This document shows positions 1-6,857 of a DNA stretch of 7,150 nt, one piece after another. Positions within the stretch are counted from its first letter, which is position 1. Each line of letters starts with the position of its first letter. The DNA is from an uncultured Eubacteriales bacterium (GTDB taxonomy: Bacteria > Bacillota > Clostridia > Christensenellales > Pumilibacteraceae): contig USBU01000059.1 of the NCBI GenBank assembly GCA_900553005.1, positions 1-7,150 of the forward strand. Reading direction: 5' to 3'. A program made the position numbers and the translations under genes. A model generated the notes under the pieces. That model did no database searches. It saw nothing but the letters and a program-made list of their open reading frames with translations, and was not told the origin of the DNA.

Positions 1-48
1 TCTACACCTATTAAGTCGTCGGCAGCGTCAGATGTGTATAAGAGACAG
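1..48 (+). other. Illumina/Nextera adapter contamination at contig end
   Basis: This stretch is synthetic library sequence. Bases 1-7 match the 3' end of the P5 oligonucleotide, bases 8-15 (CTATTAAG) look like an 8-base i5 index (from memory, Nextera S518), bases 16-29 are the read-1 overhang, and bases 30-48 are the 19-base Tn5 mosaic end used in Nextera kits. Genomic DNA therefore begins at about base 49. The adapter happens to be open in the nrdD frame and contains an ATG at 32, so automatic translation adds the well-known artefact peptide MCIRDR to the N-terminus of NrdD. The match to the kit sequence is exact as I recall it. Confidence 0.97.
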
Positions 49-91
49 ATATATGGGAAAACAAGTAATTCACTTAACAACGGGGCCGATT

Positions 92-2251
92 ATGAAAATC
101 ATCAAAAGAAACGGTGCTGAACAGCTTTTCGACATACAAAAAATCGTTACAGCCATAAAAAAAGCAAACGCGGCGGTATCTGAAGCGTGCCGCATGACGG
201 ACATGCAGATAAAACGCATTTCCGAAAGCGCGGTCAACGCCTGCGAAAAGCTTGGCCGGGCTCCGAGCGTCGAAGAAGTTCAGGACATCGTAGAGCACCA
301 GATAATGGCTCACGGCGCTTACGAGGTGGCCAAAGCGTATATCACTTACCGCTATACCAGAATGCTGGTGCGTCAGTCAAATACCACCGACGACAAAATA
401 CTAAGCCTGATCGAGTGCAACAACGAGGAAGCCAAGCAGGAAAATTCCAACAAAAATCCCATCGTCAACTCCACTCAGCGCGATTATATCGCCGGAGAGG
501 TTTCGCGCGATCTTTCAAACAGAATACTGCTGCCTAAGGACATAGTTGAGGCTCACAACGAGGGCATAATACACTTTCACGACACCGATTATTACGCGCA
601 GCATATGCACAACTGCGACCTTGTCAATCTTGAGGACATGCTGCAAAACGGCACCGTTATCACCGGCACGCTTATAGAGCGTCCGCACAGCTTTTCCACT
701 GCGTGCAACATAGCCACTCAGATAATAGCGCAGGTCGCGTCAAACCAATACGGGGGTCAGTCTATTTCGCTTGCTCATCTGGCACCGTTTGTAAAAGTGA
801 GCCGCGATAAAATACGCGCGGATCTTATCGCTGAAACGGAAGCGTTGGGCGTAAAGGCCGATCCGGCAAAAATAGACGAGCTGACCGAAAACCGGCTGAG
901 AAACGAAATCAGACGAGGCGTTCAGACAATACAATATCAGGTCGTTACGCTTTTGACAACCAACGGACAAGCTCCCTTCGTCACCGTATTCATGTATCTG
1001 AACGAAGCCAAAAACGAAGACGAAAAGCGCGACCTTGCCATGATAATAGAGGAAGTGCTGCGTCAGCGCCACCAGGGCGTAAAAAACGAAAAGGGAGTCT
1101 GGGTAACGCCAGCCTTCCCCAAGCTTATTTACGTGCTTGAGGAAGACAATGTGCACGAGGGAGACAAGTACTGGTATCTGACCGAGCTTGCTGCGCGCTG
1201 CACGGCCAAAAGGCTTGTGCCCGACTATATTTCCGAAAAGAAAATGAAGGAGCTTAAAGAAGGCAACTGCTTCCCGGTTATGGGCTGCAGAAGCGCATTA
1301 TCTCCCTGGAAAGATGAAAACGGCAAATATAAATTTTACGGCCGCTTCAATCAGGGCGTAGTCACCTTAAATCTTGTGGACGTAGCGCTTTCCTCCGGCG
1401 GAAGCATGGAAAAATTCAATAAAATATTCGACGAGCGGCTTGACCTTTGCTACCGCGCGCTAATGTGCCGTCACGAGCGTCTTAAAGGGACTCTGTCCGA
1501 CGCGGCTCCCATACTGTGGCAGTACGGCGCGTGCGCCAGGCTCAATAAAGACGAAACGATAGACAAGCTGCTTGTCGGCGGCTACTCTACCATTTCTCTC
1601 GGATACGCGGGGCTGTGCGAATGCGTGCGCTATATGACCGGAAAACCGCATACCGATCCGGAAGCCACGCCCTTTGCCTTATCCATAATGAAGCATATGA
1701 ACGAAAAATGTGACCAGTGGAAGGCCGAAACCGGCATAGGCTTCGGCATATACGGAACGCCGCTTGAAAGCACAACCTATAAATTTGCGAAATGTCTGCA
1801 AAGACGCTTCGGAGTCATCGAGGGCGTAACCGACAAGGGCTATATTACAAACAGCTACCACGTGCATGTAACGGAGGAAATCGACGCGTTTGAAAAGCTG
1901 AAATTTGAATCGCAGTTCCAGTCCCTGTCCACGGGCGGCGCCATCAGCTACATAGAGGTGCCCGACATGCAGAACAATATCGAAGCTGTGCTGGAAGTAA
2001 TAAAATTTATTTACGACAACATCATGTACGCGGAGCTGAATACGAAAAGCGATTACTGCCAGGTGTGCGGCTTTAACGGCGAAATCCAAATCAAGGAAGC
2101 GGACGGCAAGCTGGTCTGGGAATGCCCGCAGTGCGGCAACCGTGATCAGGACAAAATGAACGTCGCCCGCCGCACCTGCGGATACATAGGCACTCAGTTC
2201 TGGAATCAGGGACGCACGCAGGAAATCAAGGACAGAGTACTGCACTTGTAA
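92..2251 (+). CDS. nrdD: Anaerobic (class III) ribonucleoside-triphosphate reductase NrdD
   Basis: This cytosolic glycyl-radical enzyme reduces ribonucleoside triphosphates to deoxyribonucleotides without oxygen. From Met92 it has 719 residues, a normal length for the family. Residues 1 to about 92 form an ATP-cone allosteric domain that begins MKIIKRNG. The catalytic barrel follows, with Cys175 in the HNCDLVNLEDM segment and Cys399 in MGCRS; these match the two active-site cysteines of phage T4 NrdD (Cys79 and Cys290). That pairing fits the formate-using subgroup, though this is inference. The C-terminal zinc site uses Cys656, Cys659, Cys678 and Cys681. The radical glycine is Gly697 in RTCGYIG (codon 2180-2182). 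Nothing appears truncated or mutated. The start at 92 is chosen because family members usually begin at this ATP-cone Met, but only a weak GGGG (82-85) precedes it. ATG 53 is an alternative whose ribosome site would lie off the contig. ATG 32 is adapter. nrdG follows in the same operon. Confidence 0.97.
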   Translation: MKIIKRNGAEQLFDIQKIVTAIKKANAAVSEACRMTDMQIKRISESAVNACEKLGRAPSVEEVQDIVEHQIMAHGAYEVAKAYITYRYTRMLVRQSNTTDDKILSLIECNNEEAKQENSNKNPIVNSTQRDYIAGEVSRDLSNRILLPKDIVEAHNEGIIHFHDTDYYAQHMHNCDLVNLEDMLQNGTVITGTLIERPHSFSTACNIATQIIAQVASNQYGGQSISLAHLAPFVKVSRDKIRADLIAETEALGVKADPAKIDELTENRLRNEIRRGVQTIQYQVVTLLTTNGQAPFVTVFMYLNEAKNEDEKRDLAMIIEEVLRQRHQGVKNEKGVWVTPAFPKLIYVLEEDNVHEGDKYWYLTELAARCTAKRLVPDYISEKKMKELKEGNCFPVMGCRSALSPWKDENGKYKFYGRFNQGVVTLNLVDVALSSGGSMEKFNKIFDERLDLCYRALMCRHERLKGTLSDAAPILWQYGACARLNKDETIDKLLVGGYSTISLGYAGLCECVRYMTGKPHTDPEATPFALSIMKHMNEKCDQWKAETGIGFGIYGTPLESTTYKFAKCLQRRFGVIEGVTDKGYITNSYHVHVTEEIDAFEKLKFESQFQSLSTGGAISYIEVPDMQNNIEAVLEVIKFIYDNIMYAELNTKSDYCQVCGFNGEIQIKEADGKLVWECPQCGNRDQDKMNVARRTCGYIGTQFWNQGRTQEIKDRVLHL

Positions 2252-2263
2252 AATCTAACGATT

Positions 2264-2268
2264 AGGAG
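2264..2268 (+). promoter_or_regulatory. Shine-Dalgarno of nrdG (decides a non-canonical start)
   Basis: AGGAG lies 12 bases after the nrdD stop. The spacer is 8 bases to ATT 2277 and 5 bases to ATT 2274. No ATG, GTG or TTG occurs in any frame between 2252 and 2340, so this strong site points directly at an ATT codon. Its position supports initiation just where the family's N-terminus should begin. Confidence 0.8.
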
Positions 2269-2276
2269 AACGGATT

Positions 2277-2798
2277 ATTTTTTACGGAAACATTAAAAAA
2301 ACGGACGTCGCAGACGGACCGGGCGTAAGGGTATCCCTGTTTGTATCCGGATGCCGCAATCGCTGCAAAAATTGTTTTCAGCCTCAAACCTGGGACTTTG
2401 ATTACGGCAAGCCCTTTACTTCCGATACCGAAAAGGAAATAGTCCGCGCGCTGGCGCCGGCTTACATATCCGGACTGACCGTGCTGGGCGGAGAGCCGCT
2501 TGAACCGGAAAATCAGACTGCGCTCGCCCCGTTTATCGAAAACATAAAAGCGATTTACCCCGGCAAAACAATCTGGATATACACAGGCTTTACCTACGAG
2601 CGGCTTTTCGACTCCGACTGCCGCGCCCATACCGAACATATTTACAAAATCCTCAAATGCGCGGACGTGCTTGTGGACGGCCCCTTCATCGAGGAACGGA
2701 AAAATCTGACGCTCAGATTCCGAGGCTCGGACAACCAACGCATTATAGACCTCAAGGCAAGCGAAAAAGCCGGCGCAGTCGTTCTTAAGGAAAATTAG
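2277..2798 (+). CDS. nrdG: Anaerobic ribonucleotide reductase-activating protein NrdG (radical SAM), apparent ATT start
   Basis: NrdG cleaves S-adenosylmethionine reductively with a [4Fe-4S] cluster and generates the glycyl radical on NrdD. Read from ATT 2277 it has 173 residues, within the usual range. The N-terminus FYGNIKKTDVADGPGVRVS is typical of the family. The cluster motif CxxxCxxC is Cys26, Cys30 and Cys33 (GCRNRCKNC), and the SAM-contacting GGEP is at residues 71-74. Later segments such as IWIYTGFTYERL and VDGPFIEE are also characteristic. No canonical start codon exists upstream of the cysteines; the first in-frame GTG is at 2481 and would remove the cluster site. I chose ATT 2277 over ATT 2274 because it gives the family's usual M-x-Y-x-x-I spacing and a good Shine-Dalgarno distance. 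A sequencing error or a real point mutation of the start codon is the alternative. The gene lies close behind nrdD and is probably co-transcribed with it. Confidence 0.93.
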   Translation: MFYGNIKKTDVADGPGVRVSLFVSGCRNRCKNCFQPQTWDFDYGKPFTSDTEKEIVRALAPAYISGLTVLGGEPLEPENQTALAPFIENIKAIYPGKTIWIYTGFTYERLFDSDCRAHTEHIYKILKCADVLVDGPFIEERKNLTLRFRGSDNQRIIDLKASEKAGAVVLKEN

Positions 2799-2816
2799 CG
2801 CGACAAAAAACTCGCT

Positions 2817-2873
2817 AAAAAAACGGTTTTCAGACTACGGCTTACGGCCGGCATTAAGAAAACCGCTTTTTTA
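2817..2873 (+). terminator. Intrinsic terminator after nrdG, bidirectional in form
   Basis: An 8-base stem pairs CGGTTTTC (2824-2831) with GAAAACCG (2858-2865) and is followed by a T run (2867-2872). The 26-base loop holds a smaller hairpin, CGGC/GCCG. A seven-A run (2817-2823) precedes the left arm, so the complementary strand would also end in a T run after the stem. It separates nrdDG from the por unit. Confidence 0.85.
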
Positions 2874-2905
2874 TTGCTATATTTATTTATTTCAATCCAT
2901 AACGT

Positions 2906-2934
2906 TTGACTAATCCCGGCAAAAGTTTTATAAT
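2906..2934 (+). promoter_or_regulatory. Sigma-A-type promoter of por
   Basis: A -35 box TTGACT (2906-2911) and a perfect -10 box TATAAT (2929-2934) are separated by 17 bases, the optimal spacing. Transcription should begin near 2941, giving a leader of about 95 bases before the por start. The strength of the match fits a highly expressed central-metabolism gene. I saw no clear operator (for example a Rex-like palindrome) overlapping it. Confidence 0.88.
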
Positions 2935-2943
2935 AATTAAGGC

Positions 2944-2976
2944 TTTTTGAGCGGCAGTTTTTTTGCCGTGCAAAAA
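2944..2976 (+). promoter_or_regulatory. Stem-loop at the 5' end of the por mRNA leader
   Basis: The arm TTTTTGAGCGGCA (2944-2956) pairs with TGCCGTGCAAAAA (2964-2976) over 13 positions, with one A-G mismatch and one G-U pair, around a seven-base loop of one G and six T. It begins about three bases after the predicted transcription start. No T run follows, so it is unlikely to be an attenuator. A 5' mRNA-stabilising hairpin or a protein/RNA binding element would fit; this is inference. Confidence 0.55.
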
Positions 2977-2984
2977 TATCCGAC

Positions 2985-2998
2985 GCCGCTTACGCGGC
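2985..2998 (+). other. Short GC hairpin in the por leader
   Basis: GCCGC (2985-2989) pairs with GCGGC (2994-2998) around a TTAC loop. It lies between the large 5' stem-loop and the ribosome binding site, which remains unpaired. The stem is short, and a role is not established. Confidence 0.4.
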
Positions 2999-3025
2999 CT
3001 ACATTTATCAAGATAATTTTAATCT

Positions 3026-3030
3026 GGAGG
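3026..3030 (+). promoter_or_regulatory. Shine-Dalgarno of por
   Basis: GGAGG lies six bases upstream of ATG 3037. It fixes the start there rather than at the in-frame TTG 2947, which falls inside the 5' stem-loop only about six bases after the predicted transcription start and has no ribosome site. Confidence 0.9.
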
Positions 3031-3036
3031 ACAACT

Positions 3037-6000
3037 ATGAAGAAAATGACTATCGACGGTAATACCGCCGCTTCGCATATCGCTTACGCCTTCAGCGAAG
3101 TTGCGGCCATTTACCCAATCACCCCTTCTTCCCCCATGGCGGAAGTTGCGGACGAATGGTCGGCTCAAGGCAGAAAAAATATGTTCGGACAGCCTTTGAG
3201 ACTTGCCGAGATGGAATCCGAAGCCGGTGCCGCCGGCGCCGTACACGGCTCGCTTGTAGCGGGCGCGCTGACCACCACCTATACGGCCAGCCAGGGTCTG
3301 CTGCTTATGATTCCCAATATGTACAAAATCGCGGGCGAGCTTCTGCCCACGGTGTTCCACGTCAGCGCCAGAGCGCTTGCCGCGCACGCGCTGAACATTT
3401 TCGGCGATCACGCGGACGTAATGGCCTGCCGCCAGACCGGATTTGCAATGCTGTCTTCCAATTCCGTACAGGAAGTAATGGACCTGGCGCTTGTGGCGCA
3501 TCTTTCCACGCTTAAATCCAGCGTACCTTTCCTCCACTTTTTCGACGGATTCCGCACCAGCCACGAAGTCAGCAAAATTGACGGTATAGAATACGACGAG
3601 ATTCTTCCCCTTGTAGATATGGAGGACGTCAAGCGTTTTAAAGCGCGCGCCCTTAACCCCGAGCATCCCGTGCAGATGGGCACCGCTCAGAACGGCGACA
3701 TTTACTTCCAGAACCGCGAAGCCGCAAACAAATATTACGAAGCGGTACCCGGCATAGTCAAGGAAATGATGAAAAAAGTTTCCAAGCTTACCGGCAGAAA
3801 GTACGAGCTTTATCAGTACTACGGCGCTCCCGACGCGGAAGAAATCATAATTATGATGGGCTCCGGCTGCGAGGCAGCGGAAGAAACCGTCGACTATCTT
3901 GTTAAACAGGGCAAAAAGGTCGGCTTGCTTAAAGTCAGACTGTACCGCCCCTTCTCCGTGAAAGATTTTGCAGACGCCATCCCCGCCTCCGTCAAAAAAA
4001 TCGCCGTGCTTGACCGCACCAAGGAAGCCGGCTCTTTAGGCGAGCCCCTTTACCTTGACGTTGTGTCCGCTCTGGCTGAATCCGGCAGAAGCGATATAAA
4101 GGTCGTAGGCGGCAGATACGGTCTTGGCTCCAAGGAATTCAACCCCTCCATGGTCGGCGCCGTTTACGAAAATCTTTGGTCGGCCAATCCCAAAAACCAT
4201 TTTACGGTGGGCATCAACGACGACGTGACGCATACCTCTCTTAAAGTCGAGCATTTCATAAACGCTTCTCCCGAGGGTACCAGCCGCTGCAAGTTTTACG
4301 GCCTCGGTTCCGACGGCACGGTCGGCGCCAACAAGAACAGCATAAAGATCATCGGCGATCATACCGATATGTACGCGCAGGGTTATTTTGCCTACGACTC
4401 CAAAAAGAGCGGCGGCATTACCATTTCTCATCTGCGCTTTGGCAAATCTCCCATCAAATCCACCTACCTTATAGATCAGGCGGACTTTGTAGCCTGCCAC
4501 AACCAGTCCTACGTAACCCGCTACGATATGGTATCCGACCTTAAGGAAGGCGGCGTTTTCCTGCTTAATACGATCTGGAATAAGGATCAGCTGGACGACG
4601 AGCTGCCCGCGGTCATGAAAAATCAGATCGCCAAAAAACACATAAAATTCTACACCCTCGACGCGCTTAAAATCGTCAATGAAATCGGCGCAAGAAAGGG
4701 CGTAAATACCGTATGCCAGGCAGCGTTCTTCAAGCTTGCAAACATCATTCCCTACGAGCAGGCCGAAGAATATATGAAGCAGATGATAAAGAAAGCTTAC
4801 GGCAAAAAGGGCGATGCCGTAGTCAACATGAACTACGCCTGCGTCGATAAAGCCATCGAAGGCCTTGTCGAAATAAAATACCCCGAATCCTGGGCGACCA
4901 CCACTTCCGGCGCGCCCATGGTCGAAGGCGCGGCCGATCCGTATTTCCAAAACTTTATCAAGCCAATCGCCGCTCAGGAGGGCGACAAACTGCCCGTATC
5001 CGCCTTCGAGCCGGACGGACACGTTCCCACCGGCACGACCCAGTTCGAGAAGCGCGGAATCGCATCCGCCCTGCCCGTCTGGATTCCCGAAAACTGCATT
5101 CAGTGCGGTCAGTGCTCTTTAGTGTGCCCGCACGCCAGCATAAGACCGGTGCTTACCACTAAGGACGAAACCGCAAAGGCGCCAGAAGGCTACGCAGTAA
5201 GACCGGCGACCGGACTTGCCGATTACGACTATCGTATCCAGATTTCCCCGCTGGACTGCACGGGATGCGGAAGCTGTGCAAACGTCTGCCCCGCCAAAAT
5301 CAAGGCGCTTAAGATGATGCCATTCGAGCCGGTTGCAAAGGCGGAGGAGCCCAACTGGAATTACAGCCGCACTGTAGCAAAGAAAGACGTAACCGCAAAA
5401 TTCAAGCCCGAAACGGTTAAGGGAAGTCAGTTCCTCCAGCCTCTGTTTGAATTCTCCGGCGCATGCGCAGGCTGCGGAGAAACTCCTTACGTCAAGCTTG
5501 TCACGCAGCTTTTCGGCGACCGCATGATAGTTGCCAACGCCACGGGCTGCTCTTCGATTTACGGCGGCTCCGCCCCCACCTGCCCCTACACCAAAAACGC
5601 CGAAGGTCACGGTCCGGCATGGGCTAACAGCCTGTTCGAGGATAACGCCGAATTCGGCTACGGCATGAATCTTGCTTACAAGGCGCGCAGAGCAAAGCTT
5701 GAGGCGGATATGACCGCCGCTATGGACAGCGTTTCTGCCGCTACGAAAGCCGCGTTCAGCGAATGGATAGCAAACAAAGATACGGCAGCCGGATCCAAAG
5801 CCGCGGCGGCCAAAGTAAAAGCCGCTCTTGAAAAAGAGACCGCAGCCGTAGAAGATATACGCAGCAACGTCGATTGCCTCGTCAAGCCGTCCGTATGGAT
5901 TTTCGGCGGCGACGGCTGGGCTTACGATATCGGCTACGGCGGACTTGACCATGTGCTTGCCTCCGGAGAGGATGTCAATGTGCTTGTCATGGATACCGAG

Positions 6001-6525
6001 GTTTATTCAAATACCGGCGGACAGGCAAGTAAGGCCACTCCTACCGGCTCCGTCGCTAAATTCGCGGCCGCCGGTAAGCGCACAAAGAAGAAGGATCTCG
6101 GCATGATGGCCATGAGCTACGGTTACGTTTACGTCGCTCAGGTAGCCATGGGCGCGGACAAAAATCAAGTTATAAAGGCAATGGCCGAAGCGGAAGCCTA
6201 CAACGGCCCCTCGCTTATCATAGCATACGCGACCTGTATTAATCACGGTATCGATATGTCGAACGGCCAGCTTGAAACCAAAAAGGCCGTTGAAGCAGGC
6301 TACTGGCAGTTGTACCGCTACAATCCCGCCGCTCCCGAGGGAACCAATCCCTTCACTCTCGACAGCAAGGATCCGACCGGCTCTTACCAGGAATACCTTG
6401 CCGGCGAAGTCCGTTACACCTCGCTTAAGAAAGCCAATCCCGAGATTGCGGAAAAGCTGTTCGCTCAGGCCGAGGAGGACGCTAAAGCCCGCCTTGAAAC
6501 CTATAAGAAAAAAGCGGGAAAATAA
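3037..6525 (+). CDS. nifJ: Pyruvate:ferredoxin (flavodoxin) oxidoreductase, single-chain homodimeric type
   Basis: This cytosolic enzyme (PFOR; also named por) converts pyruvate and CoA to acetyl-CoA and CO2 and passes two electrons to ferredoxin or flavodoxin. It has 1162 residues, complete for the family. Domain I carries YPITPSS (26-32), with Thr29, Glu62 and Arg112 matching the Desulfovibrio africanus active-site Thr31, Glu64 and Arg114. Domains II and III follow. A two-cluster ferredoxin domain has CIQCGQCSLVCP (Cys687, 690, 693, 697) and CTGCGSCANVCP (Cys741, 744, 747, 751). The thiamine-diphosphate domain supplies the proximal cluster ligands Cys810, Cys813, Cys838 and Cys1067, the GDG motif (958-960) and Asn992 in YSNTGGQ. 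All catalytic and cluster residues I looked for are present. It has its own strong promoter, leader and terminator, so it is probably monocistronic. Pyruvate is the likely substrate from overall similarity; another 2-oxoacid is unlikely. Confidence 0.98.
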   Translation: MKKMTIDGNTAASHIAYAFSEVAAIYPITPSSPMAEVADEWSAQGRKNMFGQPLRLAEMESEAGAAGAVHGSLVAGALTTTYTASQGLLLMIPNMYKIAGELLPTVFHVSARALAAHALNIFGDHADVMACRQTGFAMLSSNSVQEVMDLALVAHLSTLKSSVPFLHFFDGFRTSHEVSKIDGIEYDEILPLVDMEDVKRFKARALNPEHPVQMGTAQNGDIYFQNREAANKYYEAVPGIVKEMMKKVSKLTGRKYELYQYYGAPDAEEIIIMMGSGCEAAEETVDYLVKQGKKVGLLKVRLYRPFSVKDFADAIPASVKKIAVLDRTKEAGSLGEPLYLDVVSALAESGRSDIKVVGGRYGLGSKEFNPSMVGAVYENLWSANPKNHFTVGINDDVTHTSLKVEHFINASPEGTSRCKFYGLGSDGTVGANKNSIKIIGDHTDMYAQGYFAYDSKKSGGITISHLRFGKSPIKSTYLIDQADFVACHNQSYVTRYDMVSDLKEGGVFLLNTIWNKDQLDDELPAVMKNQIAKKHIKFYTLDALKIVNEIGARKGVNTVCQAAFFKLANIIPYEQAEEYMKQMIKKAYGKKGDAVVNMNYACVDKAIEGLVEIKYPESWATTTSGAPMVEGAADPYFQNFIKPIAAQEGDKLPVSAFEPDGHVPTGTTQFEKRGIASALPVWIPENCIQCGQCSLVCPHASIRPVLTTKDETAKAPEGYAVRPATGLADYDYRIQISPLDCTGCGSCANVCPAKIKALKMMPFEPVAKAEEPNWNYSRTVAKKDVTAKFKPETVKGSQFLQPLFEFSGACAGCGETPYVKLVTQLFGDRMIVANATGCSSIYGGSAPTCPYTKNAEGHGPAWANSLFEDNAEFGYGMNLAYKARRAKLEADMTAAMDSVSAATKAAFSEWIANKDTAAGSKAAAAKVKAALEKETAAVEDIRSNVDCLVKPSVWIFGGDGWAYDIGYGGLDHVLASGEDVNVLVMDTEVYSNTGGQASKATPTGSVAKFAAAGKRTKKKDLGMMAMSYGYVYVAQVAMGADKNQVIKAMAEAEAYNGPSLIIAYATCINHGIDMSNGQLETKKAVEAGYWQLYRYNPAAPEGTNPFTLDSKDPTGSYQEYLAGEVRYTSLKKANPEIAEKLFAQAEEDAKARLETYKKKAGK

Positions 6526-6550
6526 CCAGAAAACAACAGAACGCAAGCTT

Positions 6551-6580
6551 ACGGGGACGGTCAGTCGTCCCCGTTTGTTT
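6551..6580 (+). terminator. Intrinsic terminator after por
   Basis: ACGGGGACG (6551-6559) pairs perfectly with CGTCCCCGT (6566-6574) around a six-base loop, GTCAGT. It is followed by TTGTTT, an interrupted T tract, and begins 26 bases after the por stop codon. The GC-rich nine-pair stem makes termination likely despite the imperfect T run. Confidence 0.82.
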
Positions 6581-6582
6581 AA

Positions 6583-6602
6583 AACCGATGTACGCATCGG
6601 TT
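6583..6602 (+). other. Hairpin downstream of the por terminator
   Basis: AACCGATG (6583-6590) pairs perfectly with CATCGGTT (6595-6602) around the loop TACG. It has no T run, so it is not an obvious terminator. It could be a 3' stabilising structure for por read-through transcripts or part of the leader of the next gene. Confidence 0.5.
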
Positions 6603-6796
6603 GGCAACCGGTAAAATAGCATACGTGTTATTTTTGCTCCGCCGGGAGCAACGACTGTACGCCTTGCGTGGATACAGCCGCCGTAACCGCGAACATGGCT
6701 CTTAAACGCCTGTCGCAGAATAAAGAAAAATATAACGCGCTTAAACGGCGCAGATAGTTTATTTTTCAAACGGCGGCTTTCCACGGAGGCGTATTT

Positions 6797-6825
6797 TTTA
6801 CTCCCGAAATAATTACGGATACAAA
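6797..6825 (+). promoter_or_regulatory. Weak candidate promoter for the downstream gene
   Basis: TTTACT (6797-6802) and TACAAA (6820-6825), 17 bases apart, each match four of six consensus positions. A transcript from here would start near 6832 and leave a leader of about 26 bases with the AAGGA ribosome site. The match is modest and could be chance in AT-rich DNA. Confidence 0.25.
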
Positions 6826-6857
6826 ACAAAAAAATAACTGTAAGGATATTTTATTTT

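Larger units (their letters stand above)
6526..6857. other. 332-base intergenic region with several hairpins
   Basis: No convincing gene was seen here on either strand. Besides the por terminator and the hairpin at 6583-6602, it holds TTGCTCC/GGAGCAA (6634-6640 with 6645-6651, loop GCCG), CTGTACGC/GCG with TACAG (6655-6677, with a four-base bulge), and GCGC/GCGC (6737-6740 with 6748-6751). An eight-base direct repeat, CTTAAACG, is at 6701-6708 and 6740-6747. I do not recognise any named riboswitch or non-coding RNA family. The last 80 bases are AT-rich and probably hold the promoter of the next gene. Confidence 0.6.

Noticed and set aside
32..91. ATG at 32 as the start of NrdD (739 residues)
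   Set aside because: It lies inside the Nextera adapter; the MCIRDR peptide is a translation of synthetic sequence.
2481..2798. GTG 2481 as the nrdG start (105 residues)
   Set aside because: It would remove the radical SAM CxxxCxxC motif and half of the domain, while the clearly homologous coding sequence extends upstream to about 2277.
2796..2817. TAGCG/CGCTA inverted repeat just after nrdG
   Set aside because: The stem is only five pairs with a long loop and overlaps the stop codon and the A run of the real terminator; not a separate element.
2912..3025. Rex-like or riboswitch operator in the por control region
   Set aside because: No palindrome of the expected form and no recognisable aptamer core was found by eye.
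2947..3036. In-frame TTG 2947 as the start of por
   Set aside because: It lies within the 5' stem-loop about six bases from the predicted transcription start, has no ribosome site, and the extra 30 residues do not resemble the family; ATG 3037 has GGAGG at six bases.
4036..5952. Long minus-strand open frames (4036-5022 and 5119-5952)
   Set aside because: They run antisense to the fully conserved PFOR coding sequence, show no recognisable domain and are explained by the codon composition of por.
6601..6631. TTGGCA followed by TGTTAT as a promoter in the gap
   Set aside because: The spacing is 19 bases and the -10 match is poor; chance is likelier.
6482..6829. Minus-strand open frame of 115 codons across the por end and the gap
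   Set aside because: It overlaps the por C-terminus and the terminator, and has no recognised motif.
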